From Loxodes magnus (taxonomy: Eukaryota; Ciliophora; Karyorelictea; Loxodida; Loxodidae), in assembly GCA_946699065.1 (NCBI GenBank), contig CAMPDV010000264.1:310001-374000 (forward strand): DNA of 64,000 nucleotides. The letters are read 5' to 3'. Shown here in pieces: positions 1-10,784 of the stretch. The notes under the pieces are model-generated. The model searched no databases. It was given only the letters and a program-made list of their open reading frames with translations, and had not been told where the DNA came from. The first letter of the stretch is position 1; each line of letters begins with the position of its first letter. Made by a program: the position numbers and the translations under genes.

Positions 1-274
1 TTTTAAATAGATAAATTTTTCTCTTCTAGCAATTCCGAGCTTCATATTCTCGTCTATTTTTTTTAATTTTCTTCCTACATTTTAAAGATTTTCACAAAGC
101 TTTTGTCTTAGTAAATATTCTAACTTACCTACTTTTTTTGATAGTAAGATTAGTTAAAGATTCTGTCCCTTTTTTTTAGTGGATTCCTCCTAGTAGTTTT
201 TCAAGATTTCACGATAGAGATGTTTTTCTCAAAAATATAATAAAAAATCTGATTAAGTTGTAAAGCTCTTTCAT
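1..274 (-). CDS. Unknown protein, 3' part cut off by window start; contains a 22-nt intron
   Basis: Starts at the ATG complementary to 272-274 and runs off the window. I do not recognise the family. The N-terminus (MKELYNLIRFFIIFLRK) is hydrophobic, possibly a membrane anchor, followed by a Lys/Glu-rich part (KKSRQKLCENLQNVGRKLKK) that reads like a helix. The frame holds a TGA read as Trp (SLSWNLEK). Read straight through, the protein loses its charge pattern after KKSR; removing 22 nt at 107-128 (GTAAGT...CTAAG on the minus strand) restores a natural continuation. The strand is supported by purine excess on the minus strand. Function unknown. Confidence 0.5.
107..128 (-). other. Predicted 22-nt spliceosomal intron
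   Basis: On the minus strand the stretch begins GTAAGT and ends CTAAG. Its length is 3n+1, and removal joins codons into a better protein than read-through does. It has the same donor consensus as the 19-nt intron of the kinase gene at 7834-7852. Confidence 0.45.
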
Positions 275-466
275 GGCTTTTTTAAATTTACCAAACAGTC
301 AAGATTGGCGGCATGCAGATTGTAGATAGGTACTTGATATAAGAGACTAATATTGTAGTATGTATGTAATGATAGATATTTGAATTTATAATGGTTAATA
401 ATAATTTTTGATGGTAACTGTTATAAATTACCTTTATAAGCTTTTTTAATCTAAATAATAATAAAA

Positions 467-1933
467 ATGTAAGCGTTACCAAAATGCTTAATCTGCTTAG
501 AAGATTACAACTTAACTAATGCTCTTCCAACTGTCTTACCTTGTGGACATATTTACTGTGGTTTGTGTTTGAATACTGAGTACTGATTATAAGGCATAAT
601 GTAATGTCCTATTTGTTAAAAAGGATTCCATTTTAGATTTGAAGACTTACCTTAAGAAAGTGATTTAATAAGAATGATATTTTAAAACTAATAATACATA
701 TAAAAGATTTAAGATGCTAGATAGAAATTAAAAGAGATAAGGAAGTAAATTATGCAAAAATCTAAAACCATTACAACCAAATTATCTAACATTACTAATA
801 CTCTCATTATACCATATACTAATATCATCCAATACACTACTATCATTAACCTACTTTTATCTACAACTAATAACACTCAAATATTATACAATCATCCTAA
901 TTCCCTATTTACTAATATCTAAAACCAACTATAATCTAATCTAACTATAACAGTCTAACTATATTCCACTATATAACCACCTTTAATACAAAACCTATCT
1001 AAATTAACTTCAAATTATATCACACAAATAAGATACAAACTATAATACAATACTAAGCACCAAAAACTAAACATTATACAGACTAATAAAGATAAACTAA
1101 GCTAATAATTACATTTTATGTAGTCTAACTATATTCACTTTTTTAATTGATGGATTTAAAAATTAAGCTTATTTAACTTTTAAACAGAGTAATTACAATA
1201 AGTCTAAGTTTAAATTATAATTCCTGCTGACAATAAAAGTATAGAATATTAAAATAAGTTATATTTAATTGGAGGAATTAACTAAAATTAAAAGAAAGGA
1301 ATAAAATAAACTTGATAATTTGATTTCGAAGGTAATAATATAAAGCTTAGTGATCTAAATGAGGGAAGATATGTATTTGGAATAACAGCAGCTTAAAATT
1401 ATATTTATGTGGTTGGAGGATGTACTAGTAAAAATCAAATGCTATAATCAGTAGAAAAGTTAAAGATAGGAAACTAAAGTAAATGATAAAAATGCTCTTA
1501 ATTTCCATTCTAAATACAATGCTAAACTTTAGTAGTAGATAAAGATTAATAAAATATTTATTCTTTTGGAGGTGGAAATTTGAAAGGATAAACTTTAAAA
1601 GATATATGAAAGTATAACATATAGAATGATAGATGGAGTAAGTAAAATTTGAATCTTCCTGAAGCTGTTGCTTTTCCTATAGTTTGTTTAGAACCTTTTG
1701 TCATATTTGGAGGTTTAAAGAATTTTTCTACGAAAGAATGTTCAAGAAGAATATATAAACGAAAGAAAGAATAATGGCAATAAAGTTAAATATTTAAAGA
1801 TGTTTTAGCTTTAACGGAGATGAAAATAAGAGGTGTCTATGGATATGTTTTTGCTTACGAATAGCCAAGAGTTTCAATAATGAGGATTGATTTAGAAAAA
1901 TTGAGTTATAGAAGTATTAAAAGTCATAACTGA
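467..1933 (+). CDS. RING-finger/Kelch-repeat protein, copy 1 (488 aa)
   Basis: Probable E3 ubiquitin ligase. A C3HC4 RING finger sits at the N-terminus: C7-x2-C10, C26-x-H28, C31-x2-C34, C47-x2-C50 (CLIC, PCGH, YCGLC, CPIC). RING fingers bind E2 enzymes. A helical, Asn/Thr/Ile-rich middle follows (about residues 100-230). The C-terminal half has Kelch-like blades marked by GG doublets (LYLIGG, IYVVGG, YSFGGG, VIFGG) with downstream W/Y residues (DIWKYN, DRWSK), a likely substrate-binding propeller. Many in-frame TAA/TAG read as Gln and TGA as Trp. It ends SHN-TGA, with more TAA codons just after. Start: first ATG, shared by all three copies. Close paralogues lie at 28564 and 61609. No intron is needed. 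Confidence 0.85.
770..1100 (+). other. Almost G-free tract inside the RING-Kelch gene
   Basis: Positions 781-960 contain a single G in 180 nt on the plus strand, while C is common. The tract encodes the Asn/Thr/Ile/Leu-rich linker between the RING and Kelch parts. The same tract is present in the copies at about 28865 and 61910. Confidence 0.8.
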
Positions 1934-2680
1934 TAAACATAATAATAATATTTATTTTATTAATATTATTTATAATAAATATAGTTTCATATATAAAGAA
2001 GTAGCTTAAATATATATAATTAAGTAAATATGTTACTACTTATTAATATGGTTAATCTAAACTTATTGATGATGTATATTTATAACTAAATTTTTTTGTA
2101 AGTTTAAGTGTATATATTTTGATATATTAGATAATGTAGTTATAGCTATATAGTTGACAATAAAGACTTAGCAATAATTTAGTATATTAATTAAGTGATT
2201 ATCAAAATGTATTAGATAAATTATGATTTCCTATATTATTTTATAAACATTATTTTCCTTACTAACTCTTTTTAAAGCTGAAGTAAATAAATAATCAAAT
2301 TTTATCTAAACATCTTTAAAAATCTATTATTTAAATATTATCATTATTAAGATACTAACATACAGCTTATAACATACCAAAACATATACATTACAATCTT
2401 TAATACATCCTTATATTTAAATTATACAAGTACTACTTAGATTACTCTAATATTTATCTAATCAAAGCTATAATCAAATTATCATTAAGCTATACCTATA
2501 TCTAAATACTAATTAAGTCATTACTACTATCATCAAGTCAATATCTTCAAGTCTAAAATACATTATTTCCTTTAATCATTTAAACTAGCAACTAGTATAG
2601 TTTAAATTTCCTTCTATATACAATAATAAAATCAGGCTATTATAATCCTATACTTTAGATAAAAGTTCAATCATAATAAA
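1934..2680. repeat. 3' flank shared by the RING-Kelch copies
   Basis: No gene seen. The segment is homologous to 30031-30797 and 63082-63845, including an AT palindromic stretch just after the stop codon (tttattttattaatatta). The part from 2290 to 2640 is C-containing and G-poor. Similarity to the other copies ends near 2680. Confidence 0.6.
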
Positions 2681-2980
2681 TAAATAATAATAAATAAGAA
2701 GTATTAAAGTATTATAGCTAAAAAATAGACTACAAGTATATAAGAATACTTTCAAATAAAAGGGAAACACATTAATTAGCTAAAAATTAATGGTAATAAG
2801 TTACTAAATAAAATAGTAGATTTATGTTCTAATATAAAACAAATATATTTATAATTAGTCTAATAATTATCAGTCTTATTTTTAGAAAAATAAGCAAATA
2901 TCTTTAATAGCTAACTCTTGATATAATTAATTTATGGAATTAAGCTATTAGAAGATTATTTTTTCACTAATATCTAAGTT

Positions 2981-3607
2981 ATGAATCTCTTAAAATTATA
3001 AATTTAGACTATTTTAGACCAGAAGTTTTGCCTCTCTTATTTTAAAATACTAGTAATATTAGAGATTTATAATGGAATGAAAGAGTAAAACCCTTTAATT
3101 AATTTTTTAGGAATAAAGCAAGGATCAATAACAGATTTAAGCAAACACTTCATTTATATAATTAGCAAAGCTAGAGTAAGTTACAGTTAGTGATCAGGAT
3201 TAATGGAGTGATATAATTCTATAGGAACTATTTCAAAAAGCTCCTAATATAAATAAACTAAATGTTTTTCAATATAAACATAATAAAAAATGTATTTAGT
3301 AAGAGATATAAAAGAGAATATGTAGATGCATCCAATAAAAAGTAAATTACCCTTATTATCAAACTCATTTAAATAACTTGAAGAAGTTAATTTTATTAAA
3401 TGTACTTCAATAAGAGATTAATTTAAATAAAAAAAGAAAAGTTAAAAATTAAAATTTAATTAGATATTAATAAATTATTAATAGCCTATCAATCTTTACT
3501 ACTAATATCATTATATGCAAAAATATAAATAGTAAGCTAATAAAATAGGAAGAGCTCCTTTAAACTAATTGGGGGTATAAAGGCTTTAAAATACTTCTAA
3601 TTAATGA
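2981..3607 (+). CDS. Unknown protein (about 208 aa or longer)
   Basis: The frame is open and protein-like well upstream of the ATG at 2981 (to about 2700), but no in-frame ATG is present there. The true start may lie in another exon or the 5' end may be longer. The N-terminal part is Leu/Ile-rich (VMNLLKLQIQTIL), the C-terminal part basic and Gln-rich. Two TGA codons read as Trp (SYSQWSGLMEW). It ends SNQ-TGA at 3605-3607, 33 bp from the stop of the convergent gene 3643-4413. Purines exceed pyrimidines on this strand, supporting the orientation. Not recognised; could be a diverged LRR protein. Confidence 0.4.
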
Positions 3608-3642
3608 GTATAAATTAAAGCTTAATCATTTAAGACATTTCA

Positions 3643-4413
3643 TCAAAATAAATTACTTATCTAAACTTCGATTTTTCCTCTAGATTTCAGCTTTAGTTTT
3701 AAAAAGCAGGTAAACTTCGTAATTAAATTTAACTCTAAGCAGATTAATTGTATTATATCCTTTAATTTAATTAACTCAATAACTTAAGGGCTTATTTTAA
3801 GATCTTTTGCTTCATTAGTAATTTTCGTTTTTAAAGATTACCTTTTAGTTTTCAAGCATAAGTATATTAAATAAAAACCTCTTTTGAATCAACTCTCATT
3901 ACTCTTTTTCTCTTAATCTAATACTTATTATAGTAACAGACAAACATAATTGCTTTAATGCCTTTATAACTTATTATAAAGTTATTTGATATCTTAAAAA
4001 CAAAGAGACAAACGCAGAAAAGCCTAAACTAAAAATAAGAACTTCTTGTTATTAAGTTAGAATATCAAATTACTTTGATTAAGTACTGCCGAGTTTCCCA
4101 GATTTAATTTAAATTCAATATTGAATATGCTTTTTTAAACTATACCTCGGTAACACAAAAACATATCAGATGATAATTTTGCTATGCAAATATAAAATAC
4201 TAAGCATTCCTTTTTAGTTTATATAGTTAATTTCTACTTTAAATTAGAAGGTTAATAGACTTTCTTAGAGGGTTTTATATATCTATATATATAAAGAAAT
4301 AAATCAAAGGTATCTCTTAATTTGCATTAAAAGGCATTCAAATTAGAGTATAGCACTACCAAGGATATATCTCCATTATATTTAATATATTGTAATTATT
4401 GCCTTTTAGTCAT
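3643..4413 (-). CDS. Unknown Leu-rich protein (256 aa)
   Basis: The ATG is complementary to 4411-4413. The frame ends in two adjacent TGA codons (complement of 3640-3645), convincing as a stop where single TGA can be Trp. The protein is rich in Leu/Ile with spaced charged residues (LDQEKKSNES, NEAKDLKISPQ, IELIKLKD), resembling degenerate leucine-rich repeats in its C-terminal half, but no repeat is clear enough to name the family. The start lies 31 bp from the ATG of the divergent gene at 4445, so a shared promoter is likely. Its 3' end converges on the gene ending at 3607. Confidence 0.45.
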
Positions 4414-4444
4414 TAATCAATAAATTTTACGTATATCATTTGTT

Positions 4445-5389
4445 ATGCTAAGGTCAGCAAAGCAATAAAAATTTGGCACTAGAAACTCTATCTTTATGCG
4501 AAATCAAGAAGATCAAAATAATTTTTTAATTAATAAGAAAAATTCTTTCGATTAAATGATTGAGATTAAAACCTTTAATAATAACCAAAAGCTATTCTAA
4601 TAATAGACTAGTTTGTTAAGAATTTATATATATTCTTAAAATGATATACTAGTAGCAAATCTAGTGATTTAATCATAGCAGCTCATAGTTAACATTTTAT
4701 TTGTTTGAATCAAGCACTAAAAATTTTGCATATCCTTAAGATTTCTAGTTAGCTTTAAGATTTTATTTCTTAGATTGTTGCTTTTTCTAAATAAGTAAAA
4801 ATAACTATGCTCTAAGCATGAATAAGGATTTTTTCTATAATTTCTGGGTTTTTGGTTTGCAAAACTTAGTCAGTTTAAAATATAACAACATTTATAAAAA
4901 AAATTATTCAAATCGTAAGTAAATGATTTCAAGTATTTTTTAGATAATGAAGATGATTAAAATCCCATTACATAATTATTTTATTCTTGAATATTGCTTT
5001 TAAGATTAACTAACTAAAACTATGCAAGAGATAATTTTATTCTTTTAGGTTAAATTATTTATAAGAATGAATTGCAAGTATCATATATAATGTAAACAAA
5101 GGCATAAAGTTATTAAATTATGGAAGTTAAATTATTTAAATAAAGTTTATAGTAACTTTACTATGAAGGTATTTTGTAAGATAAAGTTGAATTGGGTTAA
5201 TAACTTTAAATCTTAAAGCTTAAGAAAATGAAGCTTTAAGACCTTTAGTATTATTATAAATAATAGCAATATCTATAAATGCGTTTAATAAACAGAAGAA
5301 AGCCTATAAAATCTAAGCAATTTAAGAGAAAAGTACTTAGTTAATATCTACATAAATAGTATAAGGAAATTGATATAGCTTATCAATGA
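4445..5389 (+). CDS. Unknown protein (314 aa) with hydrophobic middle
   Basis: The N-terminus is Asn/Lys/Gln-rich. Residues about 65-130 are strongly hydrophobic (LIVNILFVWI, LRFLVSFKILFLRLLLF), suggesting two or three membrane helices. An acidic patch NEDDQNP follows, and the last 100 residues are Gln/Lys-rich and helical (KLKKMKLQDLQYY). It ends with TGA at 5387-5389. ATG 4445 is the first start; an in-frame ATG at 4496 (MRNQEDQ) is an equally natural one. It is divergent from 3643-4413. Not recognised; the frame is chosen from charge pattern and strand bias. Confidence 0.45.
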
Positions 5390-6124
5390 TGTTTAGTTAC
5401 TAATTAACATATATCTAGTTGGAAAAATTGAACAAAGATATTTTATGGTTTAAATTTTTATATTCCTGCTTTCAAATTTTTTAAAGCTAAGGAGAATATT
5501 TATATAAATAGCATCTTATTTTACATTTTAAAGGGGTATATTTGATCTATCAACAATTTAAACTGTAGGTCACTTTTAATAATAATAATAATTGTTTTGA
5601 AATTAAATAGTAACTTTTTCCCTTAATTAGATCTATAGAATTAACTTAAAAAAGACTCAGTTTACACTCCTAAATTATTTTCTAAATCTCTATTCTTTTA
5701 TGCTTTGTATCTTGCTACTTCTATTTTTTTATTTACTTTTATCAACTTAAAACGAGTTTATATTATTAAATAGATAGATAACTAGATATAATTTATCCTA
5801 TATTATGCTTATATTATTCTATCAATATTCATTTCATGGTACTTTAAATAAAGAGAAACTATTTTTATAATTCTAAACACTTTAATGCCATCTATTAGAG
5901 TATCTTAGTTAAGTGTATATATAGAATATTATCTTCACCTTTACTTTCTCTTATATGATTATTATTATATCTTAATAATACCAGAGAGCTTGCATCAAAA
6001 GTTTCAAAGAATTTGAGCTTTATTATCAAGCATGTTTGGATAGAAATAGATTATAGGTATTTATAGATCCTTTATTTATATGTAAAAGTGTTTTTCTTTA
6101 CGATTATATCCTTCTTAAAGACAT
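5390..6124. other. Stretch with no gene seen
   Basis: AT-rich spacer between the gene ending at 5389 and the convergent gene ending at 6125. I see no paralogue match, domain motif or GC-richer island. Confidence 0.4.
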
Positions 6125-6919
6125 TCAAGAAACCGTCTTAATATTTAAAATTTCTTGAGTTATTAAATAAATAATATTTGTGATTAGCTAGCTATACATA
6201 CTTTTGCTTCTACTTGCTTCATTTTGCTCCTTCTTGTTCTTAGTAGCAACTTCTATACCTTTAAATTTAGAAATTAGATTTATTAATGAATATTTAGATG
6301 AGACAGAATTTGTTAATCTACTTTCAGCTTAAGTAAAGTTCTTTTGAAGTTTCTTACGAGATACATACTTCTTATCTCTTTTATGATAATTTCTAAACTG
6401 CTTAAATGTTCCAATAAGTAGAACTATCTCTATTTCTTACTTATCTAATTCGATATTTTCTGATGTGATGAGTAGATTCTTATTAAATCAAACTGAAGCT
6501 AATAGATTATTTTTTGCTTATTGTTTTTAAGAATAAATATTTCTTAGTTGCTCTAATTTAAGTTCAATCAATATAGTTAAGATTAAATTTTAGAGTTGAA
6601 TGATTATTTCCTTTAATTAAACTTAAGCCAATATATTCAAAAATACTATTAATATTGTATTTTCTTAAGTAGAAACTGGAATACATTTATCTTCTTTATC
6701 ACCCAAAATCTAGTTTTCTTCCCAAGAACTAATCAAATTTACTATCTTTTATTTAAATTATTCTCTGTCTCTTTGCTTCTCAATACTATACTAATATCCA
6801 GAAAAGCTCTGACTTATACGTGTCTAAAACAATTTACTAACCACTTAAGAATAAATAAATACAATTAGCTTTACTTTCAATCAACACTATCACTAGCTAC
6901 AGTCAGTTTTAAACTCATT
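6125..6919 (-). CDS. Unknown protein (264 aa)
   Basis: Starts at the ATG complementary to 6917-6919 and ends with TGA at 6125-6127. An alternating hydrophobic section in the middle (LNILAQVQLKEIIIQLQNL) reads like long amphipathic helices. A Trp from TGA lies in SVWFNKNLL. The C-terminal third is Lys/Ser-rich (NYHKRDKKYVSRKKLQ) and could bind nucleic acid. Two in-frame TGA codons close together near the start (residues 10-13) leave the exact 5' end uncertain. The plus strand is T-rich here, agreeing with minus-strand coding. Not recognised. Confidence 0.5.
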
Positions 6920-7401
6920 AGACTTTCCTTTATTTATTCCTTATGTATTCATAGCTAAGAAACTTAGTATCTTGGCTATCTCTATTATTTTATCCTAAAT
7001 AAGGCAATATTTTAATAAAGGTTAAATAAGGAAGTGAAATAAGAGATTGGAGTCTGAAAAAAGTGGCAGAAGCTTAAAAAGGAAAAAGTAAGGTATATAT
7101 TAGAAAGGAATACAGAATAAGTAATTTTTTAGATTGATATCTGCAACACACTATTAGGAAATAGTGCTTGATTATATATAAATAGACAGATAAAGCATTA
7201 ATTTAATTTAAGCTAATAGATAATTTATAAATGGGAAATAACTAATACCATTTAACTTTAATCAAATTCTTTACTAAATGCTTCCTCAACTAAAATAATT
7301 AAAAGCAAAACTAGTAGCTTGAATAAACGATGGACTAAGTTGCAAGTTAGCATGAGTTTAAATTAAAACAAAATAGATAGATTGAAGATAAGATAAGCTA
7401 G
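6920..7401. other. Divergent intergenic region before the kinase gene
   Basis: No gene recognised. It separates the divergent starts at 6919 and 7402 and should hold both promoters. The composition becomes purine-rich on the plus strand from about 7020, so the kinase transcript may have a 5' leader here. Confidence 0.35.
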
Positions 7402-9040
7402 ATGGGGGATAATAAAAATGGAAAGCAAGAAGAAAAGGAAAGAAAGTAAAAGAACTTAAAGTTTTTTAAAGCTTAGACATTAAATGAAACTAACTAATCT
7501 TAGAAGCAACCAGAAAGCAAATTAATTAATTAGCCCATTTCCTATGACCAAATTATCTAAAATACCAAAAAGTCTTTCTTTTGAAAAAGAGCTCAGAGTC
7601 TCAAGCCATTGTAGAACTACAAAATCAGCATTAGTAGCTCTTCTTTCATTCAAAAAAGAAAAAGTAAATTAGAAAATTCATACACACTGGAAAAGAAGAT
7701 AGGAAAAAGCAGCTATGGCAAAATTTTCATTGCAAAAAGCAAGTTTAGCTAAAAAACCTATGGTATCAAAATAATAAACACTTAGAGGAATAAAAAAGTA
7801 GTTAGGAGAGAATATCAAATATTAAAAAATTTTGTAAGTAACTCTATTTCAGGATCATCCTAACATAGTAAAGCTGTTTGAAATATACTAGGATGAGTAA
7901 TATAATCAATTTGTAACAGAATACATTAGGGGATAGAATTTGGTTGATATAGTGAATGAAGGTAACTAGCTAAACTAGAATAAAGTTAAGAAAATAATGA
8001 AATAAATTCTTCAAGGAGTTTCTTATTTCCATTAAAATGGAATCTAACATAGAGATCTAAAGCTTGATAATATCATATGCTAGAATATTGAAGATCCAGA
8101 TAAACTATAAATCAAAATAATAGACTTTGGATTATCGATAGCTCACTAAAAGGCAAAAAATTAAAAGATAATAGGAAGGCCTAAGTACCTAGCTCCTGAA
8201 GCATATGCAGGACAGTATTAATTTAAAAGCGATATATGAAGCTGTGGAGTCATAATGTATCTTCTTTTATCCCATAACTTTCCTTTTAGAAGTTAAAAAA
8301 TAAAAGATTTAGCAAAAGAATTAAATTAACCTGAAAATATGAAAGTTAAAACTAAGAAATTCAGTCTTAAGTTTGAAGAAAAAGTATGATAAGAAGTGTC
8401 AGAGCAAGCAAAGGATTTAGTTACTTAATTGCTATAATTAGATCAGTAAGAAAGAATCAGCGCTTAACAGGCTTTAAAGCACGAATGATTTAAAAACTGT
8501 CTAAAGGTAAACTTCAATTTAATTGAAGAGTACTTAGATAGAATGCTACAATTTTAAGTTAACAAGAAAATAAAAATCGCAGTTTACTGATATATAGTTA
8601 CTTAGCTGATGGATTCTTAAGAGAATATGCATATTGGAGATGTCTTCGCTTTCGTTGATTATAATTAAGACGGAAAGATTTCTTTATAAGATCTGATAAA
8701 GTCTTTAAAAAAGATATACTAGTAGAAAATATAGCAACAGGATGCTGAAGAAATCTTCAATTCGTTAGATATAAACAACAGTGGGCATTTAGAGTGAAGC
8801 AAATTTCTAATTGCCTGTCTGTAGTGAGATAAAATCCTAAGGGAAAACAATTATCTAGATCTTGTAATCCAAAAACTGCGATACAAAGAAACTGACTAAA
8901 TTAAGAAAAAATGCTTCTATAAATTCTTTCAAGGCAACTTAGATGAAAGTCAGATAAAGGATTTAATTTAAGAAATTTAGTTTGATAGCTACGAGAAAAT
9001 TTCTACATATTAGTATAAAAGAATAATGCTAGAAAAGTGA
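7402..9040 (+). CDS. Calcium-dependent protein kinase (CDPK-like, 539 aa, one 19-nt intron)
   Basis: Ser/Thr kinase joined to EF-hands, the CDPK layout of ciliates, apicomplexans and plants. Kinase domain about residues 94-340: Gly loop IGKSSYGKIF, ATP-binding Lys123 (GIKII), catalytic HRDLK (His210-Lys214), DFG at Asp235, APE at 258-260, DIWSCG (Trp273) and HEWF near its end. Trp273 (8237-8239) and the HEWF Trp (8486-8488) are both TGA, which fixes the genetic code. Two EF-hand loops are seen: DYNQDGKIS from Asp413 and DINNSGHLE from Asp450. Typical CDPKs have four; the C-terminus is too degenerate to call more. It starts MGDNKN, so Gly2 could be myristoylated. Intron 7834-7852. It ends LEK-TGA. 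Confidence 0.9.
7834..7852 (+). other. 19-nt intron in the kinase gene
   Basis: gtaagtaactctatttcag, phase 0. Removing it joins ILKNF to DHPNIVKLF, the expected kinase subdomain III-IV sequence. Reading through shifts the frame and destroys the kinase. This is the best-supported intron in the window. Confidence 0.9.
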
Positions 9041-9228
9041 AAAAGAGATTATTTATCTTATTTATTTTTAATTTAAAATTTACTCAAAACATTCAAATCT
9101 GGTTTTGAAGTTAGCCTTACTTAAATTAATGGGCTTAAATATGTAAACTGCTTATTAATTATTAATATAATCTATTTTCTAATATACTTATCTTTAAGCA
9201 CTATTAATTTAGTATAGTTAGAATTTAT

Positions 9229-10212
9229 TCAAAACCCCTTTGATTCATTTATGAAATTCTCTACTTTGAATATCAGTAGAAAAATCTTTTATTTAATAAG
9301 TTAAATAATAAAGTTTAGACTTAAATTGAAGTTAAGCAATCTAAAGAGATTATTCAGATAACTTTAAAGCTCTTCTTGTAGCTAAATGTTTTTAATTATT
9401 AAGACTTAAGTGTCTAACTAGTAAAAGGTAATAAGTAAATATTTTTAAAACCTCTTAAGAGTTTATTTCAACCTCTAGCAAATGTATCTTATTATAGCCA
9501 ACTATTTTAAATTTATGGATATTAATTAGAGATAATTTTCAAATTTTCTATGGCTAGTTTTAAATTAATAAGACTGCTGAATTAGCAAGGGGATTTATTT
9601 GAGAATTTCGTTCAATAGACTGTTTGATTCAACAAGGTTTGCTAATCTTATAAGAACTCTCAGTTGTAAATTTTTGGATAATTTCAGAGTAGAACTGTTA
9701 AAGTTTTTCTTCATCCTAAGCAATTTAGTATTTATTAACTTATTGGCGAAAGCATTTTGATTCTTTCTTAATATACTTACTTATTTTATCTTCAGTTTAT
9801 AGCAACTATTTCAATACTCTTAAGCTATATAAGATAAGCTTTATTTTACAGATATTCATTAAAGAATGTTTATTCTTTTTACTTATACTAGTAATGCTTA
9901 ATAATACCAAATATACTATTGTATTAAAGCTTTTGGATGATAAATTTTTAAATTATGTAATAGTCACTTAATTGAGAGTATTAATTCATAGCTTTACTGA
10001 ATTTTTGAGGGCATTTTCAAATTATAAACAGCTTAGATTAGAAATATTTTTGCATAAATCATTTAGAAAAACTTAAAATTCTAGTTAGTTCTTTATATTA
10101 CCACAATTTCCAATAAATATTCTTATGGGAAAGACTTTGAAGCTTATTTCTCAGTATTTTTAAATAAATAAACGGAATAAGCAATATAAGCAAGATATGC
10201 AAGATAAAGCAT
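9229..10212 (-). CDS. LRR-type protein, reverse strand (about 327 aa, longer upstream)
   Basis: The frame ends ESKGF-TGA (complement of 9229-9231) and stays protein-like to about 10200. It shows irregular leucine-rich repeats (NLQLRVLIRLANLVESNSLL, LKQLAIIRY, LNFNLSLNF). Upstream of about 10200 the LRR-like reading moves to another frame (KLKSLNQIKLLTNDCVNKAL) and continues to about 10560, so an intron or frameshift is likely there and the ATG at 10212 may not be the true start. The next reverse-strand LRR gene ends at 10785; the two may be tandem paralogues. Role probably protein-protein interaction. Confidence 0.45.
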
Positions 10213-10784
10213 AAATGAGCTTCTTAAGCATCTATTTAGAATTTAAGAAGCAAGTTAAGATTTATGAGTAAAGCATTCCAAAGTGCTTTATTAACACAGT
10301 CATTAGTTAGGAGTTTTATTTAATTTAAGCTTTTAAGCTTATATTTTTCAATTTGTTCATTAAATTTAAAGCTAAAAACTATTTATTCATGGACTATTTA
10401 GATTTTATTTAAGATAAAGCTAAGTTAAATTATCTTGTAGACGAATAAAAATAAAAAAGGATAGACTAAGGATGTGAATCAAAATGCTAAGCTATTTATA
10501 AATAGCATGCCAATAATTTGTATAGTCCTTATATTAATTTTACTAAGATTTGGTTATATAAATTAGAAGGTATTTATTCACTTTTAATTGAATATTGATA
10601 TGGAAATTTGATACTTAAATAAAGATTTTTACATAAATAATTTATTTAATTTTTCTTTTTAAAGTTAGCAATTACAATGCTTTTATGTTTTAGTATGCAG
10701 GTATTATTAAAATAGCTATTAAAGATATATCAGTTAGAATTTAAATTTTATTAATAAGTAACTTAAGTTTGATAGCATATGGAA

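Noticed and set aside
288..482. 64-aa standard-code frame, minus strand
   Set aside because: It overlaps the start of RING-Kelch copy 1 and its leader; low complexity, no motif.
3662..5500. One forward frame open from about 2700 to 5500
   Set aside because: All frames are open in this code. The stretch splits better into three genes with TGA ends, fitting strand bias and gene spacing.
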